Assembly: GCF_000024725.1 (NCBI RefSeq)
Contig: NC_013960.1
Coordinates: 3,830,001 to 3,894,000, forward strand
Source: Nitrosococcus halophilus Nc 4
GTDB lineage: Bacteria > Pseudomonadota > Gammaproteobacteria > Nitrosococcales > Nitrosococcaceae
Direction of reading: 5' to 3'
DNA: 64,000 nt
Part shown: piece after piece, positions 11,541-21,981 of the stretch
How the letters are laid out: the number at the start of each line of letters is the position of its first letter
How positions within the stretch are numbered: the first letter of the stretch is position 1
The notes under the pieces: model-generated
What the model was told of the DNA's origin: nothing
What the model saw: only the letters and a program-made list of their open reading frames with translations
The model's database searches: none
Program-made: the position numbers and the translations under genes

Positions 11541-12692
11541 CTAGCAAGCTCGAATCGCCTGCTGTGAGTTCACAACGGTTTCCTTCGCCGGGAAATACTC
11601 GGCCAACGCTTGCCGCAACAATTCAATACCCTCACCGCTAGCAGCCGACAACCACACTCGACAGATTCGACCTGAAGCGTCCCTTTCCAGTCGCGGCTGG
11701 CAATTCTCTATTTGATCAATCTTATTATAAATTTCCAGTTGAGGAACCTCCTCTGCACCAATTGTTTGAAGGACTCTGTTCACCTGGGCAATGAGCACCT
11801 GACGCTCTTCCGAAGAAGCATCGACGACATGAAGCAACAAGGCCGCATCGCGGGTCTCCTCCAGGGTAGAGCGAAAGGCTTCTACCAAATCATGGGGCAA
11901 GTTACGAATGAAACCTACAGTATCAGCCAATACCAAAGGCCGAACCATTGCCAACCGCAAACGCCGCAACGTGGGATCTAGAGTCGCAAATAGCCTGCTA
12001 TCCGCCAGAACTTGGGCCGTTGTTAAGCGATTAAACAAGGTGGACTTACCGGCATTAGTATAACCCACTAGGGAAATGGTAGGCACTTGCGCCTTGTGCC
12101 GCGAACGCCGACTCTGATGGCGCTGTTTCCTTACTCGTCCTAATCGTTTGTGGAGTTGCCGAATACGATTACCAATCAAGCGGCGATCCGTTTCTAGCTG
12201 CGTTTCACCAGGCCCCCGCAGACCAATACCACCCTTTTGGCGCTCCAAGTGGCTCCAACCACGCACTAAGCGAGTAGAGAGGTGCTGGAGCTGCGCCAGC
12301 TCTACCTGTAACTTACCTTCATGGGAGCGGGCCCGTTGGGAAAAAATATCAAGAATAAGTTCTGTTCGGTCCAATACCCGGCACTGCAAAGATTGCTCCA
12401 AGTTACGCGCTTGGGCCGGGCTCAGATCATGGTTGAATACGACTAAATTTGCTTGCTCAGCATCCACCCGACCACGGATTTCATCAACCTTACCCCGGCC
12501 AATAAAATATTTAGGATGGGGAGCCTGGCGCCTCCCAGCGATGGTCCTGATGACCTCTATGCCTGTAGAGGAAACAAGCTCTCTAAACTCTGCCTGCTCC
12601 TCACGATAAGCATAAGCAGGCACATGAAAGTGAATATGGACTAAAATAGCGCTATAGCTATACTTCCCACTGCCCTTGGGATGCTCAAACAA
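11541..12692 (-). CDS. hflX: Ribosome-associated GTPase HflX
   Basis: GTPase that binds the 50S subunit and rescues stalled ribosomes. The N-terminal HflX domain contains the FIGRGKVDEI signature and NHDLSPAQARNLEQ. The G domain starts at about 196 with GYTNAGKSTLFNRLT (G1), DPTLRR (G2), DTVGFIRNLPHDLVEAFRSTL (G3) and NKID (G4). At 383 aa it is slightly short compared with E. coli HflX (426), lacking much C-terminal tail. It lies between hfq and hflK in the conserved order. Confidence 0.95.
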   Translation of the reverse strand: MFEHPKGSGKYSYSAILVHIHFHVPAYAYREEQAEFRELVSSTGIEVIRTIAGRRQAPHPKYFIGRGKVDEIRGRVDAEQANLVVFNHDLSPAQARNLEQSLQCRVLDRTELILDIFSQRARSHEGKLQVELAQLQHLSTRLVRGWSHLERQKGGIGLRGPGETQLETDRRLIGNRIRQLHKRLGRVRKQRHQSRRSRHKAQVPTISLVGYTNAGKSTLFNRLTTAQVLADSRLFATLDPTLRRLRLAMVRPLVLADTVGFIRNLPHDLVEAFRSTLEETRDAALLLHVVDASSEERQVLIAQVNRVLQTIGAEEVPQLEIYNKIDQIENCQPRLERDASGRICRVWLSAASGEGIELLRQALAEYFPAKETVVNSQQAIRAC

Positions 12693-12739
12693 TGCAATTC
12701 CCCTGGAATTTTTCAGTCAACCTGGGATAAAATGTAGCC

Positions 12740-13006
12740 TTAATCGGCAGATTGCGATCCTCCGATATGATGGATATTCCCTCCTTCGTTGCTGGATAAT
12801 TTAACGTTGCGTGCAGGTACGACCGTGGAAATGGCATGCTTGTATACCATCTGGCTGACAGAATTTCTCAACAAAACAACAAATTGGTCAAAAGATTCTA
12901 TCTGCCCTTGTAATTTGATCCCATTAACAAGATAGATCGAAACTGGAACCCGCTCCTTACGCAAAGCATTAAGGAAGGGGTCTTGTAACGACTGCCCACG
13001 TGACAT
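12740..13006 (-). CDS. hfq: RNA chaperone Hfq
   Basis: Hexameric Sm-like RNA chaperone that pairs small RNAs with mRNAs. The ATG at 13006 gives [20 protein letters not shown], the canonical start, and has GGGAG just upstream; the longer in-frame start at 13039 is not used in the family. Sm1 ([20 protein letters not shown]) and Sm2 ([13 protein letters not shown]) are intact. The C-terminal tail is short (88 aa in total), as in non-enteric gammaproteobacteria. Confidence 0.97.
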   Translation of the reverse strand: MSRGQSLQDPFLNALRKERVPVSIYLVNGIKLQGQIESFDQFVVLLRNSVSQMVYKHAISTVVPARNVKLSSNEGGNIHHIGGSQSAD

Positions 13007-13358
13007 TGGCCTTTTCTCCCTCGTAATTCTTGTTTTCAATGATAGATAAGGCCAGAGAGAAGGCGTGCTAAGCGCCTATCCGGCTTCGAGATAATCACAC
13101 CACAAAATGTTATTATTTCTCTTCTCAGTCACCACTTATTTATAGACCAATTACTCAGCAAATTTATAGACCAATTACTCAGCAAAGAGTTGCTTTATTT
13201 TCCAACTAGGGTCTACATTTTGCTGCGTTATCTCGATATAACGACACCTACTTAGTACCGATATCCCATTCTATGTGCAATTTTTCGTCTTCTTTATCCA
13301 CTGGCCCGAATTAAAGTCTAGCACACGCTCGCGGCTAGGAGCGACAAATTCAAGGGGC
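13007..13358. other. miaA-hfq intergenic region with a tandem duplication
   Basis: 352 bp without a gene, on the promoter side of hfq. It contains a perfect 24-bp tandem duplication (13139-13186) and otherwise AT-rich sequence. It probably holds the promoter(s) of the hfq-hflX-hflKC operon, but no single promoter is clear enough to call. Confidence 0.5.
13139..13186. repeat. 24-bp direct tandem duplication upstream of hfq
   Basis: Two back-to-back identical 24-bp units at 13139-13162 and 13163-13186; each contains TATAGACCAATTACTCAGC. They lie about 130-180 bp upstream of the hfq start. The exact identity suggests a recent slippage event. It may duplicate a regulatory element, but no known motif is recognised. 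Confidence 0.8.
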
Positions 13359-14294
13359 CTAAGTGAGTGCCGCCTCTAGTTGCTGCCATGCCTTCTCCAT
13401 GTAGTCTTTTTCATCAGGATCAACATGGATAGCATCCTCCTCCCGCCGCAACCAGGTCAGCTGCCGCTTAGCCATTTGCCGAGTCGCGGTAATAGCCTGT
13501 TCAACCATGGCAGGGAAAGAAAATCGCCCCTGTAAATAAAGCCAGGCCTGACGATACCCTACCGCGCGGATGGAAGAAAGCTCTACACTCAGATCCGGGC
13601 GTTTAAATAAGTCGTTAACTTCCTCCAAAAACCCTGCTTCAAGCATGGCATAGAAGCGCTGCTCAATACGGGTATGGAGGGAGGCCCGTTCCCTAGGCGC
13701 TAAAATCAACTTGATAACTCGATAGGGGAACTCAGCTTCTTGAGTATCAGCGATTAACTCACTCAAAGGCCTGCCCGTCAATTGGAAGACCTCCAAAGCG
13801 CGTTGGATACGCTGAGGGTCATGGCGATGGATACGTTGTGCAGCTACAGGATCTAGCTCAGCCAAGCGGCGATGCAAAGCCTCCCAACCCATCGCCATTG
13901 CCTCCCTGTCTATAGCAGCCCGAACTTCCGGATTAGCCGGAGGAAGAGGAGAGATCCCATGTCTTAAGGCATGAAAATACAACATGGTTCCCCCGACCAG
14001 GAGGGGGATGCGCCCCCGTTGATTAATCGTCTTCATTAAGGCCAAGGCATCAGCACGAAAGCGACCTGCCGAATAAGTGTCTGCCGGATCGAGAATATCA
14101 ATCAAATGATGAGGATAGCGGTGCCGTAGCGTTAGGTTGGGTTTGGCAGTGCCAATATCCATACCACGATACACTTGGGCTGAATCGACGCTGATAATTT
14201 CACAAGGCAGGTGCTTGGCAAGCATCAACGCAAGCTCAGTTTTACCGGAAGCAGTCGGCCCCATGAGAAATAGTGCAGGTGGCCGGGTAAGCAT
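13359..14294 (-). CDS. miaA: tRNA dimethylallyltransferase MiaA
   Basis: Transfers a dimethylallyl group to A37 of tRNAs that read UNN codons. The P-loop [11 protein letters not shown] is at 12-22, [16 protein letters not shown] at about 37-52, and the family landmarks [18 protein letters not shown] and LVGGTMLYF follow. At 311 aa it is of normal length. It stands just upstream of hfq on the same strand, the usual order, but with an unusually long 352-bp gap that probably gives hfq its own promoter. Confidence 0.96.
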   Translation of the reverse strand: MLTRPPALFLMGPTASGKTELALMLAKHLPCEIISVDSAQVYRGMDIGTAKPNLTLRHRYPHHLIDILDPADTYSAGRFRADALALMKTINQRGRIPLLVGGTMLYFHALRHGISPLPPANPEVRAAIDREAMAMGWEALHRRLAELDPVAAQRIHRHDPQRIQRALEVFQLTGRPLSELIADTQEAEFPYRVIKLILAPRERASLHTRIEQRFYAMLEAGFLEEVNDLFKRPDLSVELSSIRAVGYRQAWLYLQGRFSFPAMVEQAITATRQMAKRQLTWLRREEDAIHVDPDEKDYMEKAWQQLEAALT

Positions 14295-14361
14295 AAAACT
14301 GCCAGTAAGCTAAAGTGAGAATGGATACTTAACTTGAAGACAAGGGCAAAACAGCGCAGGC

Positions 14362-15618
14362 CTATCGCTTCATGGAATCGAAAAACTCAGCGTTAGTCTT
14401 GGTTTCTTTTAGCCTATTAAGTAGAAACTCCATGGCCTCCGCCTCATCCATGGGGGCTAGTAGCTTATGTAAAATCCATGTCTTTTGAAGATCCTCTGGG
14501 TTAGTGAGAAGTTCCTCCCGACGCGTACCCGAGCGGTTGATATTAATGGCTGGATAGATGCGCTTTTCAGAAAGTTTTCGCTCCAGGTGAATCTCCATAT
14601 TACCGGTACCCTTGAACTCTTCATAAATGACATCATCCATGCGCGAACCCGTATCGATAAGGGCGGTAGCAATAATAGTCAAACTGCCGCCCTCCTCTAG
14701 GTTACGAGCCGCGCCAAAGAAACGCTTTGGCCGCTGTAGCGCATTCGCATCAACACCACCAGTCAGGACTTTGCCCGAGGAAGGGATCACCGTATTATAA
14801 GCGCGGGCCAACCGAGTAATGGAGTCCAATAAAATCACCACATCCCGCTTGTGCTCCACTAGCCGTTTGGCTTTTTCGATGACCATCTCCGCCACCTGAA
14901 CGTGACGGCTTGCAGGCTCATCGAAAGTACTGGAGACCACCTCACCCCGCACGGAACGGGCCATCTCAGTGACCTCCTCGGGCCGCTCATCAATCAGCAG
15001 GACAATGAGATAACACTCCGGATGGTTAGCAGTGATAGATTGAGCGATATTCTGGAGCATCACAGTTTTTCCCGATTTAGGGGAAGAAACAATAAGTCCC
15101 CGCTGTCCCTTGCCAATTGGCGCAATCAGATCTATGACCCGGGGGGTCAGATCCTCCGTACTCCCATTGCCTCGCTCCAAGACTAAGCGCTCATTAGCAA
15201 ATAAGGGAGTCAAATTCTCGAACAATACTTTGTTCCGGGATTGCTCTGGCGGCTCAAAATTGATGTTATTAACCTTAAGCAAGGCAAAATAGCGCTCTCC
15301 TTCTTTGGGAGGTCGGATCTTGCCTTCAATGGTATCCCCGGTACGAAGACCAAAACGCCTTATTTGGCTGGGCGAGACATAGATATCATCAGGCCCGGCA
15401 AGATAGGAAGCACTCGCCGAACGGAGAAAGCCAAATCCATCCTGGAGTAATTCCAGTACCCCGCTGCCGTAGATATCCTCGCCATTCTTTGCATGAGCTT
15501 TGAGCAGTGCAAAGATAAGGTCTTGCCGGCGCAGACGAGACATACCCTCCAGCCCCATGGACTGGGCAATATCTAAGAGTTCAGAAGCACTCTTCGTCTT
15601 GAGTTCAGTCAGATTCAT
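14362..15618 (-). CDS. rho: Transcription termination factor Rho
   Basis: Hexameric RNA-dependent ATPase that ends transcription. It is 418 aa, the short classical form without N-terminal insertions. The N-terminal domain begins [19 protein letters not shown]. The RNA-binding [15 protein letters not shown] segment follows. The ATPase core has Walker [13 protein letters not shown] near 178 and the [10 protein letters not shown] and [13 protein letters not shown] segments. It is monocistronic here and separated from trxA, unlike in E. coli. Confidence 0.97.
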   Translation of the reverse strand: MNLTELKTKSASELLDIAQSMGLEGMSRLRRQDLIFALLKAHAKNGEDIYGSGVLELLQDGFGFLRSASASYLAGPDDIYVSPSQIRRFGLRTGDTIEGKIRPPKEGERYFALLKVNNINFEPPEQSRNKVLFENLTPLFANERLVLERGNGSTEDLTPRVIDLIAPIGKGQRGLIVSSPKSGKTVMLQNIAQSITANHPECYLIVLLIDERPEEVTEMARSVRGEVVSSTFDEPASRHVQVAEMVIEKAKRLVEHKRDVVILLDSITRLARAYNTVIPSSGKVLTGGVDANALQRPKRFFGAARNLEEGGSLTIIATALIDTGSRMDDVIYEEFKGTGNMEIHLERKLSEKRIYPAININRSGTRREELLTNPEDLQKTWILHKLLAPMDEAEAMEFLLNRLKETKTNAEFFDSMKR

Positions 15619-15887
15619 GAAAGTCCGTCTAGTTGTTGTGAGGCAATGTATGTTGAATGGTTAATGCAAAGATACCCTGGTTACCCGGGCACAATTCACA
15701 AACGGAGGAATTTGAAGGAGCTGGATTTTAGACGGTGATGCTTAGCTAAGTTGCGAAATTACCACCAAAAATCCCCCCCGTCTAGCCCTGATAGGAATCC
15801 AATTACAATGAAAAATTATCCAAATATTGTGCTATTATAAATTGCCCCTTCGGGCATTCTAGGTTAATCTTTAGAACTTCCATCTTC

Positions 15888-15978
15888 GGAGAGGTGGCCG
15901 AGCGGTTGAAGGCGCACGCCTGGAAAGTGTGTATACGCTAACCGCGTATCGAGGGTTCGAATCCCTCCCTCTCCGCCA
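15888..15978 (+). tRNA. tRNA-Ser (anticodon GGA)
   Basis: The acceptor arms GGAGAGG and CCTCTCC pair fully, with discriminator G and an encoded CCA. The anticodon stem CACGC/GTGTG closes the 7-nt loop CTGGAAA, giving anticodon GGA (reads UCC/UCU). A long variable arm (about GTATACGCTAACCGCGTATC) is typical of class II serine tRNAs, and the T-arm GGTTCGAATCC is intact. The structure was read by eye. Confidence 0.96.
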
Positions 15979-16881
15979 AATTAAATTAAGGCCCCGAGGC
16001 CTAAAGTTCGGGCTTTCTTCCTGAATCTTAAGAGGATTAGATCCCACTTACCCAGCCACCGGAGCGCGGATTAAAACACTGTACCGCGGTAGATGGCTTT
16101 AACAAGAAAAGGATTGAAAAACCCTTTTTCTCCCTGCTCTCCATAATTGAGCCGACTTGCTCAGGCAGTTACTTGATTACCTTTTCCCTATAGTCTTGGA
16201 TTCGCCTTAATTTATACTTACTTTTGGCTATTTTTTCACCCACACTGATGACGGTCCACCTATCCCTATCCAGCCTCATAAATTCAACTTCAGGTTCAGG
16301 ATTTTTCATTACGAGAACATGGGAAATGAATGGAGGAAAGCAGTTTCTTTAAGGGTTACTTTAGGATCCAAGCGCTATCAAAGATATCAACCGAGCCTAA
16401 TAATACTGGCCTCGGCTCCCCACAAGTAAATTAAACTATCGGTATGACGATCCCTGGGAGTTGAGGACCTTTCACAATCCTGAGGGCAACATGAAATGTT
16501 TCAACATCTTTAATATCGTATCATAGCAACTTAATTACACCTTTACAAGGAACGCAAAGACATGGGCTACTTCTCAGCAAGCTCACGAGATGGGATGGTT
16601 CGTCTAGTGCCCTATACAAGCGGGCACCTTGAGTAGGAAATCGGTTAATTCTTGTTTTAACACCACATTCGCGGTATAATTTTAATGTTTTTTTGGAAGT
16701 CTAGGGCCGGGAGGGTCCGAAGTCAAAGCGCGTGGAACGGTAAAGTCACGGTAACACCATTGCCAAGAGACTGCTAAAAAACGTGAATTTGTCGGACTGA
16801 CAAGATTTTGAATGGACAAAATCGAAGTTAGCCCTGATGAAACTCCAAAAATCTTGACACAAAATCGTAGTGATCCACAAT
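15979..16881. other. 900-bp sparse region between tRNA-Ser and the SRP RNA gene
   Basis: No family-recognisable gene was found on either strand. It contains one candidate small ORF on the minus strand (16169-16309) and otherwise stop-rich sequence. tRNA-adjacent sparse regions like this can be scars of past integration, but no integrase, attachment repeat or transposase remnant was seen here. Confidence 0.4.
16169..16309 (-). CDS. Candidate 46-aa charged small protein
   Basis: ATG at 16309 to TAA at 16169. The product starts MKNPEPEVEFMRLDRDRWTV and ends in a Lys/Arg-rich stretch, a composition more like real protein than translated spacer. No Shine-Dalgarno sequence is obvious and there is no homologue I recognise. 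It may instead be the remnant of a larger gene. Confidence 0.3.
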   Translation of the reverse strand: MKNPEPEVEFMRLDRDRWTVISVGEKIAKSKYKLRRIQDYREKVIK

Positions 16882-16996
16882 GGTGGCTCGCGCCGGTCCC
16901 CTCGCAACGATATGTTGTGAACCCCGTCAGGCCTGGAAGGGAGCAGCGGTAACAACGGATTCGTGTGCCGGGGTGTGGCTGGTACGAGCTGCCGCC
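16882..16996 (+). ncRNA. ffs: Signal recognition particle RNA (4.5S RNA)
   Basis: RNA scaffold that binds Ffh and guides inner-membrane proteins to the translocon. The conserved apical loop is exact: GTCAGGCCTGGAAGGGAGCAGC contains the GGAAG tetraloop region and the AGCAGC bulge. The terminal helix pairs GGTGGCTCG (16882-16890) with CGAGCTGCC (16985-16993). TCGCAACG and GTGTGCCGGGGTGTGGCTGG match the 4.5S flanks. It lies upstream of dnaX, the common ffs-dnaX-ybaB-recR arrangement. The exact ends are estimated to within a few bases. Confidence 0.95.
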
Positions 16997-17233
16997 ATTG
17001 CTAGACCCAGCCCTTTCTATCCTCTAATCCGCGGGGACATCACTTAAGTTCGTTTTTAGTCGGCTCACGCCGGCAGCCCTCCTCAATCCAGGAGAACAAA
17101 CTCTCTATTTCTTCCAATACGCTATCCTGGTTGAAGTTTTCTCAAATTAATGCAAATGAGTCGACGGCAGGATATAAAATATGATACATGGATATACCGC
17201 CGCCGCTGAACAGAAAGCGGGTTATTGAATCCC

Positions 17234-18829
17234 ATGAGCTATCAAGTCCTCGCACGAAAATGGCGACCTCGTAACTTCACCCAATTGGTGGGCCAAGAGC
17301 ATGTGGTCCGGGCTTTAATCAATGGCCTGGATAATGACCGCTTGCATCATGCCTTTCTATTTACGGGGACTCGGGGTGTAGGCAAAACGACTCTGGCCCG
17401 CATTCTTGCCAAATCCCTTAATTGCGAGGAGGGAGTAGGATCGACACCCTGCGGCAATTGCCAGAACTGTCAGGCAATTGATGCCGGGAGTTTTGTGGAT
17501 CTCATCGAAGTAGATGCCGCATCTCGCACGGGAGTAGATGATACCCGCGAATTATTAGAAAACGTTCACTATGCGCCAAGCCGCGGTCGCTATAAAGTTT
17601 ATCTTATCGATGAAGTCCACATGTTCTCCACATCAAGTTTCAACGCCTTGCTCAAAACTTTGGAAGAACCGCCGCCTCACATCAAGTTTCTGCTAGCCAC
17701 CACAGATCCCAAAAAATTACCTGTGACGGTGCTTTCCCGCTGTCTCCAGTTTAACCTGCGGCGTATCACCCCCCAAGTCATTGCTAGCCACTTGGATAAG
17801 ATCCTCAGTGAAGAACAAATTCCCTCAGAGTTTCAAGCATTGACTTTGATCGCCCGGACTGCTGAAGGCAGCATGCGTGACGCCCTCAGCCTTCTAGATC
17901 AGGCCATCAGCTATGGCGGGGGGCAAGTAACGACAACCGACGTACGCACCATGCTAGGCAACATTGAACAGCGAGACTTACTAGTACTGCTCGACGCCCT
18001 TCTAGCGGGCAATGGACAAGAATTAATTGGAAAAGTACGGGAAATCTGCGACAACTCAGTCGATATCCCCTCGATACTGGCAGATTTGCTGCATTTATTA
18101 CAACGGCTTGCCCTCTACCAATTCGCCCCAGACACGGTTGACGATATCGATGAGCGCGAGGCGTTTCATGGCCTTGCTGCACGGATGACGCCTGAGGATG
18201 TTCAGTTATTTTACCAAATTGGACTTATTGGCAGCCGCGACCTTGCCTATGCACCTGATCCGCGTGGGGCGTTTGAAATGATACTATTACGGATGTTGTG
18301 TTTTCATCCAGTCAGTGGCGCTTCCTCCCACCAGCCCTCCGCTGATACTGTTCCCAAAGCAGAAAAAACAAGAGCGGTTCCGTCCGTTCCACCTACGGTA
18401 TCACAGCCCAACACTCCTCCCCTTTCAAACAGCGATCATTGGCCAAAACTAGTCACCCAGCTACAATTAACTGCTGTTGCCCGGCAACTGGCAGAAAATT
18501 GTGCCCTAGAACGGTGCGAAAAAGATACCGTATATTTGCAGCTAGCACCGAATATGGCCAACCTTCACAACAAACGCGCGGAGGAACGTCTACGGCAAGC
18601 TCTAGAAGAGCATTATGGCAAGTCGATTCAATTAATTATTCGGATTGCAGATTCAACAACCGACATTGATACAGCGGCAGCCAGACGTGAAAAGGAACAT
18701 GCAGCATGGCAACAAGCTGCAGTAGAGTCTATTGAAAAAGATGCCAACATTAAAGCACTTCGTGAAACCTTTAATGCCCGGCTGCCCCTAGACAGTGTCC
18801 GTCCCCTCACGAAGCCCGAACAGGAATAA
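17234..18829 (+). CDS. dnaX: DNA polymerase III subunits gamma/tau
   Basis: Clamp-loader ATPase of the replicative polymerase. The ATG at 17234 gives MSYQVLARKWRPRNF, the canonical start; a TTG three codons earlier is also possible. Walker A GTRGVGKTT lies near 45-53 and the zinc cysteines at 64, 73, 76 and 79. The DEVH box and the SRC sensor (LSRCLQFNLRR) follow. At 531 aa it is tau-like, with a Pro/Ser linker near 375-400 and a C-terminal domain V. I see no in-frame slippery heptamer of the E. coli type (A AAA AAG), so a programmed gamma product is not evident. Confidence 0.96.
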   Translation: MSYQVLARKWRPRNFTQLVGQEHVVRALINGLDNDRLHHAFLFTGTRGVGKTTLARILAKSLNCEEGVGSTPCGNCQNCQAIDAGSFVDLIEVDAASRTGVDDTRELLENVHYAPSRGRYKVYLIDEVHMFSTSSFNALLKTLEEPPPHIKFLLATTDPKKLPVTVLSRCLQFNLRRITPQVIASHLDKILSEEQIPSEFQALTLIARTAEGSMRDALSLLDQAISYGGGQVTTTDVRTMLGNIEQRDLLVLLDALLAGNGQELIGKVREICDNSVDIPSILADLLHLLQRLALYQFAPDTVDDIDEREAFHGLAARMTPEDVQLFYQIGLIGSRDLAYAPDPRGAFEMILLRMLCFHPVSGASSHQPSADTVPKAEKTRAVPSVPPTVSQPNTPPLSNSDHWPKLVTQLQLTAVARQLAENCALERCEKDTVYLQLAPNMANLHNKRAEERLRQALEEHYGKSIQLIIRIADSTTDIDTAAARREKEHAAWQQAAVESIEKDANIKALRETFNARLPLDSVRPLTKPEQE

Positions 18830-18877
18830 TCCCCTGTTCCCAAAACCCGAGACAAACCACACCGAGGAGTTAAGATA

Positions 18878-19198
18878 ATGAAAGGTGGACTTGGCAATTT
18901 AATGAAACAAGCTCAGCAACTCCAGTCAAATATGGAAAAAGCCCAGGAGGAGTTGGCCAACATGGAAGTCACCGGCCAAGCAGGAGGCGGCATGGTAAGC
19001 ATCGTTATGACTGGACGCTATGACTGCCGACGCATTACCATCAACAACGAACTATGGCAAGAAGATAAAGAAATGGTAGAAGACCTGGTCGCCGCAGCAA
19101 TTAACGATGCGGTCCGTCAGATAGAAACCCAGTCAAAGGAAAAAATGGCAAGCATGACTTCCGGCATGCTTCCTCCCGGCTTTAAGATGCCATTTTAA
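18878..19198 (+). CDS. ybaB: YbaB/EbfC nucleoid-associated protein
   Basis: Small DNA-binding dimer encoded between dnaX and recR. At 106 aa with the family start [16 protein letters not shown] and the [16 protein letters not shown] strand region, it is complete. GAGGAG lies upstream of the ATG at a good distance. Functionally it is linked to nucleoid organisation, perhaps to the RecR repair pathway through its conserved neighbourhood. Confidence 0.96.
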   Translation: MKGGLGNLMKQAQQLQSNMEKAQEELANMEVTGQAGGGMVSIVMTGRYDCRRITINNELWQEDKEMVEDLVAAAINDAVRQIETQSKEKMASMTSGMLPPGFKMPF

Positions 19199-19238
19199 GT
19201 TAACCCAACATTACCCTAAAAGTAACCGCCTACCCCTC

Positions 19239-19838
19239 GTGAATTTATTTGGTCCTTCACTAGGGCGCCTCGTTGAAGCCCTGCGCTGCCTCCCCGGCGT
19301 TGGCCCCAAATCTGCACAACGCATGGCCTTTCACTTGCTGGAATCTGACCGGGAAGGGGGCCAACGCCTAGCCCAGGCATTGCTGGAAGCCCTTGGCAAA
19401 ATTACTCACTGCCAGGCATGCCGTATCTTAAGCGAAACTGATCTGTGTCCCCTCTGCGCTGATCCCCAACGGGATCATAGCCAACTCTGCGTCGTAGAGA
19501 TGCCCAGCGATGTTCAAGCCATCGAACAGGCCACGGCCTATCCCGGTGTGTACTTTGTCTTAATGGGCCATCTCTCACCCCTGGACGGCATTGGTCCCGA
19601 GGCCTTAGGGATGGACTTATTAGCAAAACGCTTAGACACAGATCAGATTCGCGAACTTATCCTAGCGACTAATCTCACCGTCGAAGGTGAAGCAACAGCC
19701 CATTACCTCAGTGAATTGGCACGAAGCCGCGGTATCACCGTAAGTCGCATCGCCCATGGGGTTCCTCTAGGCGGCGAACTTGAATTTGTTGATAGAGGCA
19801 CCCTATCCCATGCTTTCCAAGGCCGACACCATTTATAA
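19239..19838 (+). CDS. recR: Recombination mediator RecR
   Basis: Part of the RecFOR pathway that loads RecA at gaps. The start is a GTG. The helix-hairpin-helix segment [17 protein letters not shown] lies at 18-34, the C4 zinc motif uses cysteines 58, 61, 70 and 73, and the Toprim domain begins at [14 protein letters not shown]. The length of 199 aa is normal. Confidence 0.97.
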   Translation: MNLFGPSLGRLVEALRCLPGVGPKSAQRMAFHLLESDREGGQRLAQALLEALGKITHCQACRILSETDLCPLCADPQRDHSQLCVVEMPSDVQAIEQATAYPGVYFVLMGHLSPLDGIGPEALGMDLLAKRLDTDQIRELILATNLTVEGEATAHYLSELARSRGITVSRIAHGVPLGGELEFVDRGTLSHAFQGRHHL

Positions 19839-19955
19839 CAGGTTTAAGCTACTTCAAGTTCTGTACTACCCACCCGATAATAGTCTTAAACATCGTTGTG
19901 AAATACTAAATTGATAGGCTATTGTGGACGGATTTGGATCGTTGCAAAGTAAATT

Positions 19956-21179
19956 ATGCTTGACCCGCAAACTACCATTGACCGACTTAAGGCTTACCCT
20001 GGTGTCCTCTTGCGGCAGCCAATCTATAATCAACATCTAGAGTTTTATGCCTATGAATTAAGCTATTACCCTCAAGCCCAAGGGTGCTCCGAGGAAAATC
20101 ACCGTGATTTAATCACCGCCTTAGCGGGGCGAGGACTTCAAACCATGGTGGGTCGGCACCAAACCTTTGTAGACTTGAAACCCGCGGGGATGGAAAAACA
20201 AACCCTGATCCAATTTCCCAAAAACCAATTAGTGCTTGAAACCCCCTCTCGTGCGCCCTTTGACGAAGCCAATTTACTGACTCTGGAAGGGCTTAGTAAA
20301 CAAGGCTACCGGCTAGCCCTTTTGGATTACTTGCCCCCCCAGACCCATCCCTTAGCCCAGGTTGCCCAGTTTATTGTTTTAGACTTCAAGTTATTAGATA
20401 CGGACAAGCTGGAACATCAAGTCAGCCTGCTCCAACAACAGCGGAGCAAATTAGTCGCTAAGAATGTTAATAAGCCCCTTGAATTCGAGCTATGTAAATC
20501 ACTAGGGTTTGATCTTATTCAAGGAAGTTTCAGCACTCATCTCAACAGCTATTCCCAACAACGGGTTTCCCCCTCACGCCAACTGACCCTACGCCTATTA
20601 GTAAAGTTACAGAATCCAGAAGCCATGGTGGATGAGTTAGATGCGCTCATACGCCAGGATGCCACCTTAAGTTATAAGTTGCTCCGTTTGGTTAATTCAG
20701 CCTTTTTTGGCCTTCGGCGCCAACTTGCAAGTTCCCGGGAAGCCATCATTACTCTGGGGATACAGCGAATTAAAACATGGGCCAGCCTGTTAGCCCTCAC
20801 TGGACTTGACGATAGACCGAACGAAATTCGCACCACCGCCTTTATCCGTGCCCGCATGTGTGAATTGCTGGGAAGAAGCCTTGCGAAAACCCCCAACGAA
20901 ATTTTTTTTTCAGTCGGATTATTTTCTGCCCTAGACGTGTTGCTTAATACCCCTTTAAACCAATTGCTTAAATCCCTTCCCCTTGCCGACGAAGCAAAGG
21001 CAGCCATTTTGGAGCACGAAGGATTGGCGGGCCAAATTCTGAATACGGTTCTCGCCTACGAAGAGGGTGACTGGGACCAGCTTCGCTATGGACCGTTGCC
21101 TCTAAGCACAGTGAAAGAATCCTATCTCGAGGCCCTGGCTTGGGCAACAGAAATTGAAGAGGAGCTAAAACGCTTTTAA
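19956..21179 (+). CDS. Degenerate EAL plus HDOD domain signalling protein
   Basis: 407-aa protein with the YuxH-type layout. The N-terminal EAL-like domain (about 10-195) begins LLRQPIYNQHLEFYAYEL, but the catalytic ELxxE-type signature is replaced (LVLETPSRAP), so c-di-GMP hydrolysis is unlikely. The C-terminal HDOD domain (about 200-400) contains the ALIRQDATLSYKLLRLVNSA core and AIITLGIQRIKTWASLLAL. Such proteins are thought to be regulatory scaffolds. It stands alone between recR and aat. Confidence 0.85.
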   Translation: MLDPQTTIDRLKAYPGVLLRQPIYNQHLEFYAYELSYYPQAQGCSEENHRDLITALAGRGLQTMVGRHQTFVDLKPAGMEKQTLIQFPKNQLVLETPSRAPFDEANLLTLEGLSKQGYRLALLDYLPPQTHPLAQVAQFIVLDFKLLDTDKLEHQVSLLQQQRSKLVAKNVNKPLEFELCKSLGFDLIQGSFSTHLNSYSQQRVSPSRQLTLRLLVKLQNPEAMVDELDALIRQDATLSYKLLRLVNSAFFGLRRQLASSREAIITLGIQRIKTWASLLALTGLDDRPNEIRTTAFIRARMCELLGRSLAKTPNEIFFSVGLFSALDVLLNTPLNQLLKSLPLADEAKAAILEHEGLAGQILNTVLAYEEGDWDQLRYGPLPLSTVKESYLEALAWATEIEEELKRF

Positions 21180-21239
21180 CAGATCTGATGATAAAATCTA
21201 GGGTGAGGAGTAAGATAAGATATTCGAGTTAATCCTCCC

Positions 21240-21965
21240 ATGGGCGAGCTTTATTGCATAGATTCCAACAGGCCAACTAGCGCCTTTCCCGATCCTAGAT
21301 TAGCGCTGACCGAACCTAACGGACTGCTGGCTGTGGGCGGCGACCTGTCACCTGAGCGGCTTATCGCTGCCTACAGAGCGGGTATCTTTCCCTGGTACAA
21401 CCAGGGGCAACCCATACTCTGGTGGTCACCGGATCCACGCCTGGTCCTCTTTCCCAAACAACTGCATATTTCTCGAAGTTTGCGCAAACGACTGCGCAAA
21501 GGAACTTATCGGGTTACTCTAGATAAAGATTTTCCAGGGGTCATTCAAGCTTGCGCTGGCCCTCGCCGAGATACCGAGGGAACCTGGATCACTGCCGAGA
21601 TGAAAAATGCCTATCTCCGCCTCCACCGAATAGGGATAGCTCACTCCGCAGAGGTTTGGGAAGAAGATGAGCTAATCGGAGGACTCTATGGGTTAAGCAT
21701 AGGTCGTATCTTTTTTGGCGAATCCATGTTTAGCCAGCGCCCAGATGCCTCTAAAGTGGCCCTAGTCTATCTCTGCCGTCAACTCCAACGGTGGGGGTTT
21801 CCCCTCCTCGATTGCCAGATCCAATCTGAGCACCTACAGCGCCTGGGGGCCCAGACCCTCTCCCGGAACGAATTTCTTCACTGGCTGCAACAGTTCTGCA
21901 ATAGCCCCCCGATTAAAGGACCATGGCACTTCGACCCCGACTTTAAGATAAGTACCTATGAATAA
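21240..21965 (+). CDS. aat: Leucyl/phenylalanyl-tRNA-protein transferase
   Basis: Adds Leu or Phe to N-terminal Lys/Arg of proteins, marking them for ClpSAP (N-end rule). At 241 aa it has the full signature: [58 protein letters not shown] and [19 protein letters not shown]. Together with bpt 226 bp downstream it forms an N-end-rule pair. Confidence 0.97.
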   Translation: MGELYCIDSNRPTSAFPDPRLALTEPNGLLAVGGDLSPERLIAAYRAGIFPWYNQGQPILWWSPDPRLVLFPKQLHISRSLRKRLRKGTYRVTLDKDFPGVIQACAGPRRDTEGTWITAEMKNAYLRLHRIGIAHSAEVWEEDELIGGLYGLSIGRIFFGESMFSQRPDASKVALVYLCRQLQRWGFPLLDCQIQSEHLQRLGAQTLSRNEFLHWLQQFCNSPPIKGPWHFDPDFKISTYE

Positions 21966-21981
21966 AATATGAGGTGTTTTA

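Noticed and set aside
16746-16955. 69-aa minus-strand open frame
   Set aside because: It covers the SRP RNA gene on the opposite strand; no protein signature.
18355-18375. A-rich run in dnaX, considered as a programmed frameshift site
   Set aside because: The zero-frame codons are GAA AAA ACA, which do not form a slippery heptamer.
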